The translations under genes were made by a program, and so were the position numbers. The notes beneath the pieces were generated by a model. The model was not told where the DNA came from. It saw only the letters and a list, made by a program, of their open reading frames with translations, and made no database searches. Shown here piece by piece: positions 11,435-29,800 of a stretch of DNA of 64,000 nt (the first letter of the stretch is position 1; every line of letters starts with the position of its first letter). Source of the DNA: Cucumis sativus (taxonomy: Eukaryota; Streptophyta; Magnoliopsida; Cucurbitales; Cucurbitaceae); assembly GCF_000004075.3 (NCBI RefSeq), contig NC_026657.2, positions 18,906,501 through 18,970,500 on the forward strand. The letters run 5' to 3'.

Positions 11435-12460
11435 TACGTAGATATAGTTCATATTGATAGGGATAATGTCTGTAACAATGTTTTCCCATCTCCCACTTCA
11501 AATCATCTCGAAATTTCATCGATTTGGCGTCCAATTTCCACTAAACTCCCACAATCGAGCAACCCCATCTCTCAATCCTTGAGGAATTCCTTCACCATTG
11601 TTTCTTCCAAGTCTTCCGAAGCAGAGGAGGAGCTCTCTTCTCCAGAGGACGAGTGTCTTAACAAGCTTCCAGAAAAGAAGAAGCCCTTGTATTCTCACAG
11701 TTTGCCTTGCGTTGAGGCTTGGTTGAAGAACTTAGGATTTTACCAAAGTAAAAAGGATTGAGCTGTGTGGCTGATCGAGAAGCCTGAATGGCACGCTCAG
11801 CTCTCACTCGATGTCACCGACCTCTATGTAAGGTTCGCCCCTTTTTTGTGATTTTGTGATAAGAATTTGTGTTTTTCAATTTGGGTTTTTTTTGTTTATC
11901 TTTTAATTGCATTTTCTGATCAGGGTTATTTCGTAAGTTGCAATGGGAATGAATTGTTCGCTGTTGTTTTGGTTTTAGAATTTTGTTAGAATTTTCTTTT
12001 TTCATGACTGCCTTTTGGGTTGTTTAACTTATGTAAGATATCAATGGAGTTGAATTCAGGCATTGGACTCTGGGGTTGTGTTCATTCAAGCAAGCATCTA
12101 TATGTAACTGCCTCTATTAGGTTGTCTAAATGATGCTTGTTTTATGTATTAAATCTCCATGGAAAGAAGATAATTATGCCTTGCTGTTGTCTTTATTGAA
12201 ACTATGGTCAAAACTGAGCTGGGATGATGGACAATCCTCTAGCTTTTATCCTCTGGACTGGTTATAGATTAATAATAAAGTGGTATATCCAGTTCAATTC
12301 ATCCTTGTGGAGTAGAGGGTAGTGAAGATTCTTGGGTGAGAATGAAAAATAATGTCAAACAAGTAAGCTAAGAACGAACCACAATCCATAATTTGTTTTT
12401 TGTTACCATAAGATGGCAGAATAGAGCATGGAGAATTTTATAGCTTGGCTGATACCTTTG

Positions 12461-12492
<32 letters not shown>

Positions 12493-13170
12493 TTCATTGA
12501 GTTTTAAATTCTCTTGGGTGCTAGTAAACGTCTTGAACTGCATCAAAATATTTAAAACAAGGAATAAACTACCCTAACTTTTTGGTAGTGAGAGTAGGAG
12601 AGAGACTAGCTGGTGTATTTCCTTCCAAGTTCCAATCATGGCGTTTTAGTGACTGACTCTGATACTTTGTTATCTATCAGTGTGTAAGAATACTTTCTTA
12701 CTTACGATTTGATTATCAAACGCAAGTATTACAATATAAAACCAGATAACCTCTTCGCAGTCCTGCTAAAAAATTCAGGTAATGTCTACCAAACATAGAA
12801 TCACTGTTCTGTCCATATTACAAAGCATAACGATAGCAAAGAGATTATGTACTAATTGTACTAATGAATTTTTCCCTGGTCGGTTTGACAGTTCCCTTAT
12901 TGTTCTTTCTAATGAATAAATGATTAGGGGCTAACACATTGCCCCCAACACCTCGCTCACACACGAAAAGGAAAACAGGAACGAAAAAAAAAAGAACCCT
13001 TTCTATTATTGGTTGTGAGGTAAGTTCAGCCACTGGTTTTGAATTTGATACTCACACAATGCAGATATCTCAAGAGTGGACCAGGAAATCTTGAGAAAGA
13101 TGTAGAGAGAAGATTTAGCTATGCTTTAAGCAGAGAAGATATTGAGAATGCTGTGCTTGGAGGACCTTGA
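11435..13170 (+). pseudogene. DUF3143-like plastid protein gene, interrupted by TGA
   Basis: Two exons: about 11435-11832 and 13065-13170, with a GT-AG intron (11833-13064) that keeps the frame. The C-terminal part matches my memory of the DUF3143 family of cyanobacteria and chloroplasts: SLPCVEAWLKNLGF, then EKPEWHAQLSLDVTDLYV, then ERRFSYALSREDIENAVLGG and stop at 13168-13170. Function unknown. Two defects are visible. An in-frame TGA at 11759-11761 splits the conserved domain between QSKKD and AVWLIEK. Also, the long frame has no ATG: it is open from 11435, while the only nearby ATGs (11466, 11478) lie in another frame that stops at 11580-11582 after 38 codons. The splice sites and all downstream codons are intact, so the inactivation looks recent, or there is a base error in the assembly. 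Confidence 0.6.
12461..12488. repeat. Poly-T tract (28 T)
   Basis: Uninterrupted T run inside the intron of the DUF3143-like gene. It may be the tail of an inserted retroposed sequence or simple slippage; no flanking duplication was seen. Confidence 0.8.
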
Positions 13171-13852
13171 ATAATATTTATCATTGCTCATTGTATTTTA
13201 ATCATTCCTTTCTGTCAATAAATATAACATAATATCTTGATCTCTTTTCTTCCAATTCCACAATTGCTAGGAAATGAAATCCATTTTTTGCTCACTACAT
13301 TCTACCTTCTACAAATTATAAACCCAAAAACTACAAACTTAAACTTCTACCAAAACTCTAAGTCGAATATCTTTCTTAAAGTCTCATTACTGCTGCTTGA
13401 ATTGTTGTTCGTAGACAGAGACACAACTGAACAGATTTGTTCAACAGGAGAATAAAGTAGATGGAACATATACGTTTCTCAACAAAAAATTTACTGGTAC
13501 AAATGATCATTAATGCAGTTTGAGAAGGGAGAATGAGAAGATACTTTACAAAATTCTTCAATCCCTCACAAAACTAATTGGTAAGAAAATTGGTTCCATT
13601 GGAACAAAATTTTCCCCAAACAAAATGTGGCTATTACTCTGTTTGCACCAGCTACTCTGATGGGGAGATGGCCATTTCTGAATGAAGCAAGACTGCACCA
13701 CAAAAAACGAAGGACCTATATGAAAAGAGGATAAGTACGCCTGATCAGTTGCTCTTCAATATCTACTCCCCCCTTTGTCTTGCAAAATCCATTTCTTGAA
13801 CTTCTCTTCAGATAGCAAAAGAATATGCCGCTGTGCAAATAAATTGTTGGTT
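13171..13852. other. Convergent intergenic spacer
   Basis: Lies between the 3' ends of the DUF3143-like gene (+) and the ABCC transporter gene (-), so it holds both 3' UTRs. No further coding sequence seen. Confidence 0.6.
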
Positions 13853-19672
<5,820 letters not shown>

Positions 19673-20420
19673 TTCCCTCCTCTTTCTTGTCTATGAATGT
19701 CAAATGACGTTAGTTAATAAGACGACATTGATACATAATATTCGATAAAGCTCTAAAAAGCAAAATAACCTTTACATGAGCTTAGCTCAACTGACACCCG
19801 TATGTTTATGTGAACAAGAGGTTCCGGATTCAAATCCCCACCCCACCATCTATTATAAACCTTTCAATTACTCATATAACAATATTTTGGTCCAGTTGTT
19901 AGAAGTCAAAAGTAGAAAAGATTCACGTTTCTAAATGCGCTTGTTCTTCACGGATCAACAAATGGAAGCTTTCTAGCATTACCCACAATGATATATTATT
20001 TTATTTGAAAGGATCAAACATTCTTAATTGCTTCTTTTATGGAAAATAGTGAAGGGAGCATTACCACAATGATATATTATTTTATTTGAAAGGATCAAAC
20101 ATTCTTAATTGCTTCTTTTATGGAAAATAGTGAAGGGAAGAACAAACCTCAATGTGATTGATTTCACAGTTCAAACCCTTCGCATCAAGGTTCCATACAA
20201 CCATTATCTAAGACAACACAAAAGAACCTAAATGAGAAGATCCCTGTAGATAAAAAGAACGAAACTTTACAAAATCAAAGGCAGTAATTCTCGTGGGTTT
20301 CGGAAGAAGATCACAAACTCCATTGACAACCCAAAAAAGAAGAAGAAAAGAAGAAGAAAAGCAAGAGGCAGAGCCAGAAGAAGGACATTAAATTCTCACC
20401 ACAAGTAAAGAGTTGGACCT
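19673..20420 (-). promoter_or_regulatory. Leader and probable 5' UTR intron of the ABCC gene
   Basis: Read on the minus strand, a CT-rich leader (about 20400-20320) leads to 'cacattgag|gtttgttc', a possible donor near 20148. An acceptor 'gacaag' lies just upstream of the ATG near 19690. This suggests a 5' UTR intron of about 450 bp that contains the 82-bp tandem duplication. A short upstream ORF starting ATGGTTGTATGG (near 20205) lies in the proposed first exon. All inferred from sequence pattern. Confidence 0.35.
19975..20138. repeat. 82-bp tandem duplication
   Basis: The segment beginning 'agcattac(c)cacaatgata' and ending 'aaaatagtgaaggga' is present twice, at 19975-20057 and 20057-20138. 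The copies differ by one C in the visible alignment. It lies in the proposed 5' UTR intron of the ABCC gene. Confidence 0.9.
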
Positions 20421-21542
20421 TCATGGTAGACCGAAATGAGGGAGATCATGTAAAAGCTTAATGCTTTGTAAATAAGAAGAAGAGATGACGTTAAATATGA
20501 ATAGAGTTTTGGGATTTTGCGGCGTCATGGCTCACGTCCATTGCAACTCATTTTGTCGTGACCTTTCTTTTATCATCTTCTGTAATTATTGTTTTCTTCT
20601 TCCTCCTCAAATACTCTTTTTTCTTTTTTTTTTTAATGAATTTAGCCAATTGAAAATTTTAAAATGTTTTATATTTTGTATCCATATTTTAGGAATAGTT
20701 GATTTTGAAGTTCAGTTTTAAATTTAAGTACAGATCAAACAAACATAGTAGATATCGATAAGTGGTTTGCGTTTGTATATTTGGCATGAAAGTTTGATTT
20801 TCTTTGATAGATTCTTTAATATAAGTTTATCTAAAACATTTTCCTAATCATTCGATTTTTTATTTAATTATTATCATTCTTATTATTATCTCTATAATCA
20901 TTCTTAAAACAAAATATAACAAGAATGTTTATTGGAAATTTTCATTAATATAACATACCATTAAAATATTGTTCAACGTAATGAAATAAAAAGTTCATAA
21001 AATCGATCCTTTTTTAAATATTTTAAGTTTGTCTTTGTCATTTTTGAATTTCACGCGTTACTTCTCTTTTTGTTGTGTAATTTGTTTTTGAAATCAGGAT
21101 CATTATTTTACAATTATGGTTTTATATAATTGAAATATGTTTTTGTCCGTGGAATGAAGACAAAGGTTCTAAGATTTGGAAATTTTGGCATAACATGTTA
21201 AATTAATAATATATATAAGGTCCAATAGGAATCAACCAAGTAACCTATTTATGGCTCTATGTTTTCAAAAGGCCAAAAACATACAATTTCAATAGTTAAA
21301 GATTTGCATCATACCATGTGATGTATATATATAAATTATACTATTAAAGAGGAGTAGGTAAATTTTGAATGGCTCTGGACATTTTTGGAATATTTGAGAG
21401 GAATGAATGTCCAAAAATAAATGACAAATTTGGTTCACGCCCACATTTAAAATAATCAGCAAATTATACTATTAAACTCTATGTGAAATCATTTATTTAA
21501 CAAATAATTAGTTTATTTAAATGTATACATTTATAAGAATTA

Positions 21543-21574
<32 letters not shown>

Positions 21575-24500
21575 GGAGGAATATCATTTTAGGAAGATGA
21601 CAATAATAATTGAGAATTTCGGATAAAGAAAACATAGATTTGACAAACAAAAACCATCAATCAAAACGTTGTTATTAACAGAGAATTATTTTACAAAAAA
21701 GAAGGAAAGAAAGAAAGAAAGAAAAGAGGGCAAACCTAAAGAAGTTTAAATTTGTAGTTGAATAAATCAGCAAAGTGGAGAAATCAAATTTGGTTTCTTC
21801 TAAAGTAAAACTTTTTGGATATATCATGGCATCACCTACTTTTTGTTTTTGCATTCTCAACTTTTTGGATCAATGCAGTCCACTACTTCAGTTTATAAAA
21901 CTAATCCACACAAACAAATACAACAAATTACTCTTCATTTATTACTCTGCTGACCCTGAGACGTCAGTATGTCAGTTTCTTTTATAATTTTTGTGGCTAA
22001 GAACAAATATAAGAAAATAGAAAAATAAAAAAAAAAAGAGGAAAAGAGGAAAAGGATGTTCAATATGTGCCTTTCAATTAACGCAATCTTCATTTCATTT
22101 TTGGACTCCTTTTCCTATTTATTATACCCTTGGAGGCATAAATTTCTGATTTTCTCCCTAAGTTCACCACTCCTTTTCCTTTATTTCTAGTTATCGACTA
22201 TTTACTGCAACTTTCATCATTATTATTCTATATTCATAAGGTTTTAGTCTACCTTGATCCAATCCCTTTATTTATTTTTAGACAAGTAATTGTATTTGGT
22301 AAGTGTTGATATAATATTAAATTTATTTACCCACCCATCACATCTTTTTAACGTTATTTTATCTTTTCAAACTCACAAGTGAGTAGGGGTGATAAAATGC
22401 ATGTTGGTGATTGAACTTTTTATTTGAAAAAAGAAATTTAGAAAGTTTTGTGTTCAAACTATGTCTTGTGATGTATCGATTGATGTTGACTCCAATAGCA
22501 AGTCGCCTGTGTATGCATTAAAGCTTTATTACAATCCAAAAATAAGAGACAAATAGGTCAAGTTAAGCCTATTTATGATTATGTTTATTATAGTATTAAT
22601 ATCATCCAATGTTCAACACATTGAGATCATTGAGTTTGAGCTGATTATATTGAAGTCTCCTTTTTTTTTTCTTTTATAAAAGACAGTATTGTTGTCTAAT
22701 TGCACAAAATTGGCTGATCCACTTCATTCATTCATGTCACATAAAAATAATATATATAGATATATATATAAAAAAGAACATATAAGAAAAGTCAAAGTCA
22801 GTAGCATGAGTAATAAAAAAGTTTTTGTATCATATATTATTTATAAAGAAAACTTTTACAAATATTGGTAGAATAGATTAGCATGGTCAATAAATTTTCA
22901 TCATTCATACTAAACTTTTACAGAGACCAGAAGAATAATAAACTATAAATCACTCATTCTACTAAGTATTTTTAATTATTGATTGGCCTATAAAAGTGAA
23001 TATGTAATTCCTTTTCTTTCAAAGTGTGTTTTACCCACCCATTGGTTCAACTTTTTATTATTTATCATAATAAATGAATGTAGAGCGTCCTATTGACCAT
23101 ACCTATCCTAACTTAAAAACAAAACATATATCTATCCTAACTTCAAAACGAAAGATATATTTGTTTTTTCCTCTTTCATTTCTTATAATCTTATAATATA
23201 ACATGTAATTATAAAGATATATAAGTTTTAGTTGAATAAGAATTTTTGGACCAATCATCCATTGTTATCATAAAAATTGGCAAATAATTAAATTTGAAAC
23301 TAATTAAAAGTTGACATATATTTTATATTTAAAATTAAAAATGTAAATTGGCTAAATGACATGTTTTTACTATGACCGTTGGATGAAGTTAATTATTTTT
23401 ATCCAATTAAATATTATTTATTTGTCCTAAACTTCACTTGAGGTAGAAAATAAGTTTAATTTAGTCTAAAAACTAAATATGATCCAAATCCATATGTTGA
23501 GTTTATGGGTCTGAACCATGGACCAACTAGGCTCAAGCACATAAAACCCACTAGAGAATCCTGTAAATAGAAAAGTTTGGTTCATTTGTACTAGGGATAA
23601 AAAAAATTTACTCTGAGAATTCTCCCAAGAACCAGAAGACTTCCAACTTAGAAGTTGACCACCTTTGAAGATAAGCTTTATTCAAAGAGTCCAACTTAAA
23701 AAATATCACGTGTTCCACTTCCTCAAATCAAGTGTAGGCATCCAACCAAGAGAAAATCATATGATAAAATAGTAGAGATGGAACCATATTGTGACATAAA
23801 ATACACTTTGGTCTATGTAGTTAAAGTATATTGTTCAACAAGTTGTCCTCTTGTTGAACGTAAACTTTATAACGAGGCATTATCTAAAATGATTTGATTG
23901 ACTAAACTAGTGAAAAGAAATAAATTTAAAATTTCATATCAACTAAAAAGCTTCTAAGTTTATATTTTATATTATTGAGTTTGGTATTTTGATCTATAGA
24001 TGGCATATCAATTAATGATTCAAAACAACTCATTAGATTATAATTTAAACTATTTTTTCTTATAAAATAGTCACTATAAAATTAAAATTAGTTGTTTAAT
24101 ACGAAGGAGGATCTAAGATGAGCATTAGTAATTACTTCCAAATATAGAAATTTAGAAAGCAAATAGAATGGAAGCACAAAATTAAAGAATAGAGTTATAA
24201 AATGCATAATTAATTATATATCTTTTAAAGTTAATGAACAAATAATGGAAACTAGAGTCAAAATTAAATAGTATAATTGAAATATTATTAATAGTATGAG
24301 TGTGTAATAGTTTAACATTTATGGAGTAAATAAAAACCATAATAATAATTTTCTAGAAAAGGGTAGGTTAGAAAGGATGACGAGGAGGGGTTGATCATTG
24401 ATGTCGTCTATAACAATTCCAACCCTATGGCTTCACTTTTCAACGTTTAGTTACTTTATTTTGTTTCTAACTATAATATTTGATCACTAACCTAACCTTT

Positions 24501-24991
24501 TATTTATTGGAGGTTGGATTAAATTGTATTAATTGTCACACCACACTTGGCTAGCCCATCTACTATATCTCTTACTGCAAAATCATTATGACGTATACTA
24601 GTCATAGCAATATGTAATTCACATTAAGTTGTTGCCTCTTAGCTTGGTCATGCTTACCTTTAAATCAATCTAGTACAGCTGTGTTGTGTGTTTATTGTAT
24701 CACATATTCATCCTACTATTTTGGCCAAGTTGAATTGTCTCAACACCCAAACTGGTTGAACAAGTACATATACTTGTTATGTCATTATATATATATATGC
24801 TCATGCATATATATGTATTTTGATCTCATGATCAACATCAAAAGATAACTTTGTAAAGTAGGCAATGTTAGCTATAGCCTATAGGATACACAATTTGGAT
24901 CCCTTTAATTCATGTGTTTGGAAGCCAAAAAAATTCTTCACAAACTCGTTCCAAATCTTATACTGCAAGAATCCAATTACATGTTCTCTAT
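20421..24991. other. Long AT-rich spacer
   Basis: Starts with the presumed promoter of the minus-strand ABCC gene. The rest has no supported gene. It includes a (TG)n(TA)n microsatellite (21545-21574) and a possible LTR relic at about 23490-23830 ('gaaccatggaccaactaggc', 'ttggttcatttgtactaggg') with the composition of old retrotransposon LTRs but no recognised partner. Open frames here are short and low-complexity. Confidence 0.55.
21545..21574. repeat. (TG)n(TA)n microsatellite
   Basis: Compound dinucleotide repeat in spacer. Confidence 0.85.
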
Positions 24992-25330
24992 TGTTGGAGC
25001 TTTGAACTCAACTTCCGTTTGTTTGGGTATGTTAAAAAACAGTTCAAGAAGTTAAAAATTAGCTATGATTAATTGCTAACTAATTTTTAATAGCTTTACA
25101 CTCTTAAAAGAAGAGATACTAAGCACTTATTTGTAATCTTCTTCATCTTGTAATCCTTAAAAATAAAAATAAAATAAAATAAATGGATAGTCTTCAAAGT
25201 GGATGTAGGTGATTTTGTGGAACCACTCTAAATCTCTTATGTTAATCCTTTTGTTTTCTTTCTATTCTCTCAAAACACTTTTCACTCCATTGTTGAACTT
25301 GGATGTTGATTCCAAATCAAAGAAGCTTGA
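24992..25330 (+). repeat. Left LTR of copia element
   Basis: Starts TGTTGGAGC. Shares with the right copy the blocks 'aaaaaacagttcaagaa', 'aattgctaactaatttttaa', 'caaagtggatgtagg' and 'gttgaacttggatgttgatt'. The end at 25330 is where similarity stops. Confidence 0.8.
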
Positions 25331-25349
25331 ACTGGAAGATAGAAAAAGA

Positions 25350-28157
25350 AGGTTGAGTTGTCCTAACTGGAAAGAAATTAGATGACCTCTATGTGTTGAA
25401 AAGAGTTGCTCAACCTAAATATTTCCTATTGTCAGAAACAAAAAAGAATGTTGAGATGGAACTATGGGATAGAAGACTCTCACACATTAGTGAGAAAGAT
25501 TTGAATGAATTCATGAAGCAAGACCTAATTCAAGTAAGATGAACAAAAAGACTCAGTTTCTGTGAGCATTGCGTGTATGGAAAGTCCAAAAGAATGAGGT
25601 TCACTAAAGGAGAACATACTACCAAGGCCATTCTTGACTATGTCCATGAAGATATTTGGAGACCATCTAAAATAGCATCTTGGGGAGACTCCAGGTAATT
25701 CTTATCCTTAATAGATTACTATTCTAGAAAAGTATGGATGTATTTGCTTAAATCTAAAGATCAAAACTTTGAATGATTTAAAAAAACTTGGAAAACTAAA
25801 GTTGAAACTCAAACTGAAAGGAAGGTGAAATATTTTAGAACTAATAATAGCCTAGAATTTCTAGGCAATAATTTTAACTCTCTTTATGATGAGTGTGGAA
25901 TTACTAAACAGAGGATAGTAGCGTATACTCCACAACAGGATGGAGTTGCAGAAAGAATGAATAGAACATTGATGGAAAGGGTTAGATGTGTGCTATCAAA
26001 AGCCAAAATTTCTTAAGTCTTTTGGGCAGAAGCTTTAATCTACCACAACAACATATACCATTAATAGAAGTCCTAGCATTTCTATTAACATGAAGACCCG
26101 TGAAGAAATGTGGAGAGGTACACCTCCTGACTTATCAAATTTGAAGAGCTTCGAATGCACAACCTATGTACATACTAAGCAAAGTAAGATGGAGCCTAGA
26201 GCCTTAAAATGTATGTTCATAGGGTATCCTGAAGGAGTGAAAGGATACAAGTGCTAGGATTTTATTTCAAATAGAAGCTTGATTAGTACATATGTGATTT
26301 TCAAAGAAAATGAGTTCTACATGAACTCTGAAACAAGTAAGCAAACAGAAGTGCAAAATCATACTTCTAGTTCCTATGTTAAAATTTATCGATGTAATAA
26401 AGATTCTGTGAATATTGATGATCAACCACAATCACCAGATGCTCCCAGTACCTCAGAAAATTGAACAGATAGACAAGTTGAGAATCTAGAAAATTATCTT
26501 TTGACAAGTGATAGAGAAAGAAGAACAACTAGACCACCATCAAGATATGCAAGGACTGATTGCATTTCTAATCACTCCCTAGAAGATGATAATGAAGAAC
26601 CTACCAGCTTTGAAGAAGCATTAAATGGTGATGAAAAGAATGAATGGCTTGCAACAATGAAATCTGAGATTAATTCTCTATATAAGAATGAAACATGGGA
26701 GGTGACTAGTAGACCTCTTAACAAAGAAGTTATCATCTACAAATGGATCTACAAGAAGAAGTTCTCAAGTGAAAAGAACGAGAAGGTGAAATTCAAAGTG
26801 AGACTAGTTGCTAAGGGCTTTAAACAGAAAGAGGGAGTTGACTATATACAAAAAAAAAAAAAAAATCTCCAATAGTAAAGCACACTTTAATCAGAGTTCT
26901 CCTAGCTATTGTTGCTTGTGAAGATCTTGATTTAGAACAGATGGATGTCACTACAGTTTTTCTACATGGAAGCCTGGAAGAAGATTTATATATGAAACAA
27001 CCTAAAGGCTTTGAAGCTAAAAGAAAAACAGATAGTTTGCAAACTAAAGAAATCCTTACATGGATTGAAGCAGTCACCAAGGTGTTGGTATAAAAGGTTT
27101 GATGATTTCATCAACAAAATAGGCTTTATAAGAAGTCTATATGATCCTTGTGTCTACTATAAGAAGCTAACTGATGGAAGCATAACCTATCTACTATTAT
27201 ATGTTGATGACATGCTACTGGCTGGTAAAAATTTTACTAAGCTAAATGAGATAAAAGAACAGTTGAAGAATGAGTTTGAAATGAAGGACCGAGGGTCAGC
27301 CAAAAGGATCCTAGGAATGAAAATCACAAGACAAAGAAGCAGAAGGGAATTGTTTCTATCACATAAACAATATACCAAGAAAGTTCTAATCAAGTTCAAT
27401 ATGTCTGATGCTAAGGTAGTGTCTACTCCTATTAGGCCAACAATTCAAACTATGCTAAAGGCTCTCCTAAAGAATCATCTGAAAAACAAGTTATGTCTAA
27501 TGTTCCTTACTCTAGTGCAATTGGAAGCGTGATGTATCTAATGGTTTGCATTAGACCTGATTTAGCTTACAGCTCAAGCTTAGTCAGTAGATACATGAGA
27601 AATCCTGAGAGAAATCATTGGAAAGCTACTAAGCGGGTATTTTGATATCTAGTGGGAGCAGTAAACAGAGGCTTGCTATATGCAGCTCCTGATGAACCTC
27701 AAGTACTTCTAAAAGGCTATGTTGATGCAAATTTTGTAGAAGATTGTGATAAGAGGAAGGAGGAAATTTAAGTAGTTGGAAGTCTAATCTTCAGTCAATA
27801 GTAGTTCTATCAACTACTGAGGCAAAATTCATTACAGTTTAGAGGCAGTAAAAGAGGGTGTATGGCTAAAGGGTCTTATCAGTGAGCTAGGCTATGATCA
27901 AGACACCATAGAACTTCTATGTGACAATCAAAGCGCGATCCATTTAATAAAAAACGAGCAGTATCATGACAGGACAAAACATATAGATGTCAAAATGGTT
28001 TTTGTTCTAGATATTATTGAAAAAGGGAACTACGAGCATACAAAAGATCAGCATAGAAGATAATGCAACAGATTTCCTAACTAAGGCTTTACCTAAAGCT
28101 AAGTTCAATCACCGCCTAAATCTACTCAAAGTAATAGATTTGTATGCTGAAAAATAA
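25350..28157 (+). pseudogene. Copia polyprotein remnant (INT-RT-RNase H)
   Basis: Broken by several in-frame stops and frameshifts, so not functional. Recognisable parts in order: GAG-pre-integrase with LYVL and WDRRLSHISEKDL; the zinc-binding FCEHCVYGKSKR; integrase core pieces LIDYYSRKVW and NNSLEFLGNNF (the latter near 25845); ERMNRTLMERVR; reverse transcriptase from about 26640 (EINSLYKNETWEV, KWIYKKK, VRLVAKGF), with the catalytic YVDDMLLAGK at about 27199-27228; then the RNase H region with ATKRV, CDNQSAIHLIKN and RTKHIDVK near 27900-27990. The end YAEK-stop at 28155-28157 lies just before the purine tract and right LTR. A run of A near 26850 interrupts the RT frame. Confidence 0.88.
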
Positions 28158-28208
28158 ATACTTGAAGTGAAGACTATCAAGGAAGTTCTTCGTTCAAAAG
28201 GAAGAGTT

Positions 28209-28532
28209 TGTTGGAGCTTTAAACTCAACTTTCCTTTGTTGGATCTATTAAAAAACAGTTCAAGAAATTTAAAATTAGTTACGGTTAATTGCTAACTAAT
28301 TTTTAATAGTTTTACACTCTAAAGAGAAGAGATACTAAGAATGTTCTTTCATCTTGTAATCCTTTAAAAAATAATAATAATAAATTGATAGTTTTCAAAG
28401 TGGATGTAGGGGATTTTGTCGAACCACACTAAATCGCTGTACGTTGATCCTTTTGTTTTCTTTCTATTCTCTCAAAACATTTTTCACTCCATCGTTGAAC
28501 TTGGATGTTGATTCTAAATCAAAGAAGCTTGA
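28209..28532 (+). repeat. Right LTR of copia element
   Basis: Starts TGTTGGAGCTTT at 28209 and is similar to the left LTR to about 28532. Slightly shorter because of indels, including in the (aata)n/(aat)n tract. Confidence 0.8.
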
Positions 28533-29764
28533 CCGAAAAGGAAGAAATAAATTGTGTATGAGGAAAGAATGAATAAATGTGAAAAAGAAACTTTACCTTT
28601 GTTTTTTTGCAAGTCACAAAAAGAGTGAAACAGTCCTCTATAATAAATGATGCATTGAAAAGGTAAAAGAATTAAATAAAATCTTTTATTTTTCTAATAA
28701 AGATTTTATCATCGGTCGATGGTTTATTCAAATTGAGCAACAATATTTTAGTTTGATTTTATCACAAATATATGATGATGTTGTGTTACATTATATCCTT
28801 TTACAACCAATTGTATAGGTATTATTGTTTGGTGTCAAATAGCATTCACTTTTGTGTTAGACTTCGGTTTCTTTACGCATTTGGTCTCTTTCTCCAATGT
28901 TGACTCTTATTCATAAATTGAATTAGTAACTTTCAATATATTTGTTGAAATATTTCCAAACGTACCATTATACAAGTAACTCATTTTCATCATATGCATT
29001 TAAGAAAATATAATTCATCAGTTTCTTTGCTCTAGTATTATTATTTCGACAATTTTCAAATTCAAATATTACTAAATCATTAAATATAACGACTCACTAA
29101 TCCAGTTGTGTGAAATGACCCAAAATTAATAAAATTATAAATCAATCAAAAACTCAATAAAAAAAAACGTGCAAAATAGTCCACACAACGACATAGACAA
29201 CATTCCAATTCATAAAAAAGTAATCCAAATAATAGTCCAAAAGTTAGTACAACTTCATAAAAGTCCAACTCCTGTTCAAATTCATAGAATAACAAAAATA
29301 ATATACACATAGATAGATCCATCAAAATAATTTAAAACAAGTAAAGATGAAATGAAATGGCCAAACTTACAAATAACAATAATAATAATAAACATGTTAT
29401 AGATGCATCAAAATAAGTACAAAAGTATAGGTTTAAAAATCCATAAATGATCTACATCAAAAACATTACAACTAAAACGCAATCTTAGATTACATAATGA
29501 TACTTTTCTTGACAAATAAAAGAATGACATCATATGATAAACGTATTATGAAAACATTTTTCTTGATTAAAAAAATTAAATCAAATGGAACGTTTGATGA
29601 GTTCAAATTTAAAAAGGAAGAACGAAGAAAAGGTTAGATTCGTTTGCTTCTATATTTCTAAATAAAAAATATTTAAAACCAACGGGATAGATCGGATATA
29701 AAAATTAATGGGCCGTTTCTGTCTCACTCTTGGAGGCCCAAATATCCAAATTTGGGAAAGGAAG
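28533..29764. other. AT-rich spacer
   Basis: No gene seen between the copia element and the tRNA gene. Confidence 0.6.
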
Positions 29765-29771
29765 AAAAAAA
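29765..29771 (-). terminator. Pol III T-run terminator of tRNA-Met
   Basis: Seven consecutive A on the plus strand, TTTTTTT on the transcribed minus strand, 29 bases past the tRNA 3' end. Confidence 0.75.
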
Positions 29772-29800
29772 GTGGTTTTAGTGTGGAAGCCTTTAAACTC

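Larger units (their letters stand above)
24992..28532 (+). mobile_element. Ty1/copia retrotransposon, decayed and gag-deleted
   Basis: Two similar direct repeats, each beginning TGTTGGAGCTTT and ending near 'caaagaagcttga', flank a coding remnant: left LTR 24992-25330, right LTR 28209-28532. A purine-rich tract (aaaaggaagag) precedes the right LTR. The coding part starts directly after the left LTR in the GAG-pre-integrase region, so the primer-binding site, gag and protease are deleted. Remaining domain order is integrase, reverse transcriptase, RNase H, which is copia order. The LTRs differ at many positions and by indels, so the insertion is old. I see no target-site duplication, and the LTR 3' ends do not finish in a clear CA. 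Confidence 0.88.

Noticed and set aside
24983..28541. Target-site duplication around the copia element
   Set aside because: Flanks ('gttctctat' left, 'ccgaaaagg' right) share no 4-6-bp duplication.
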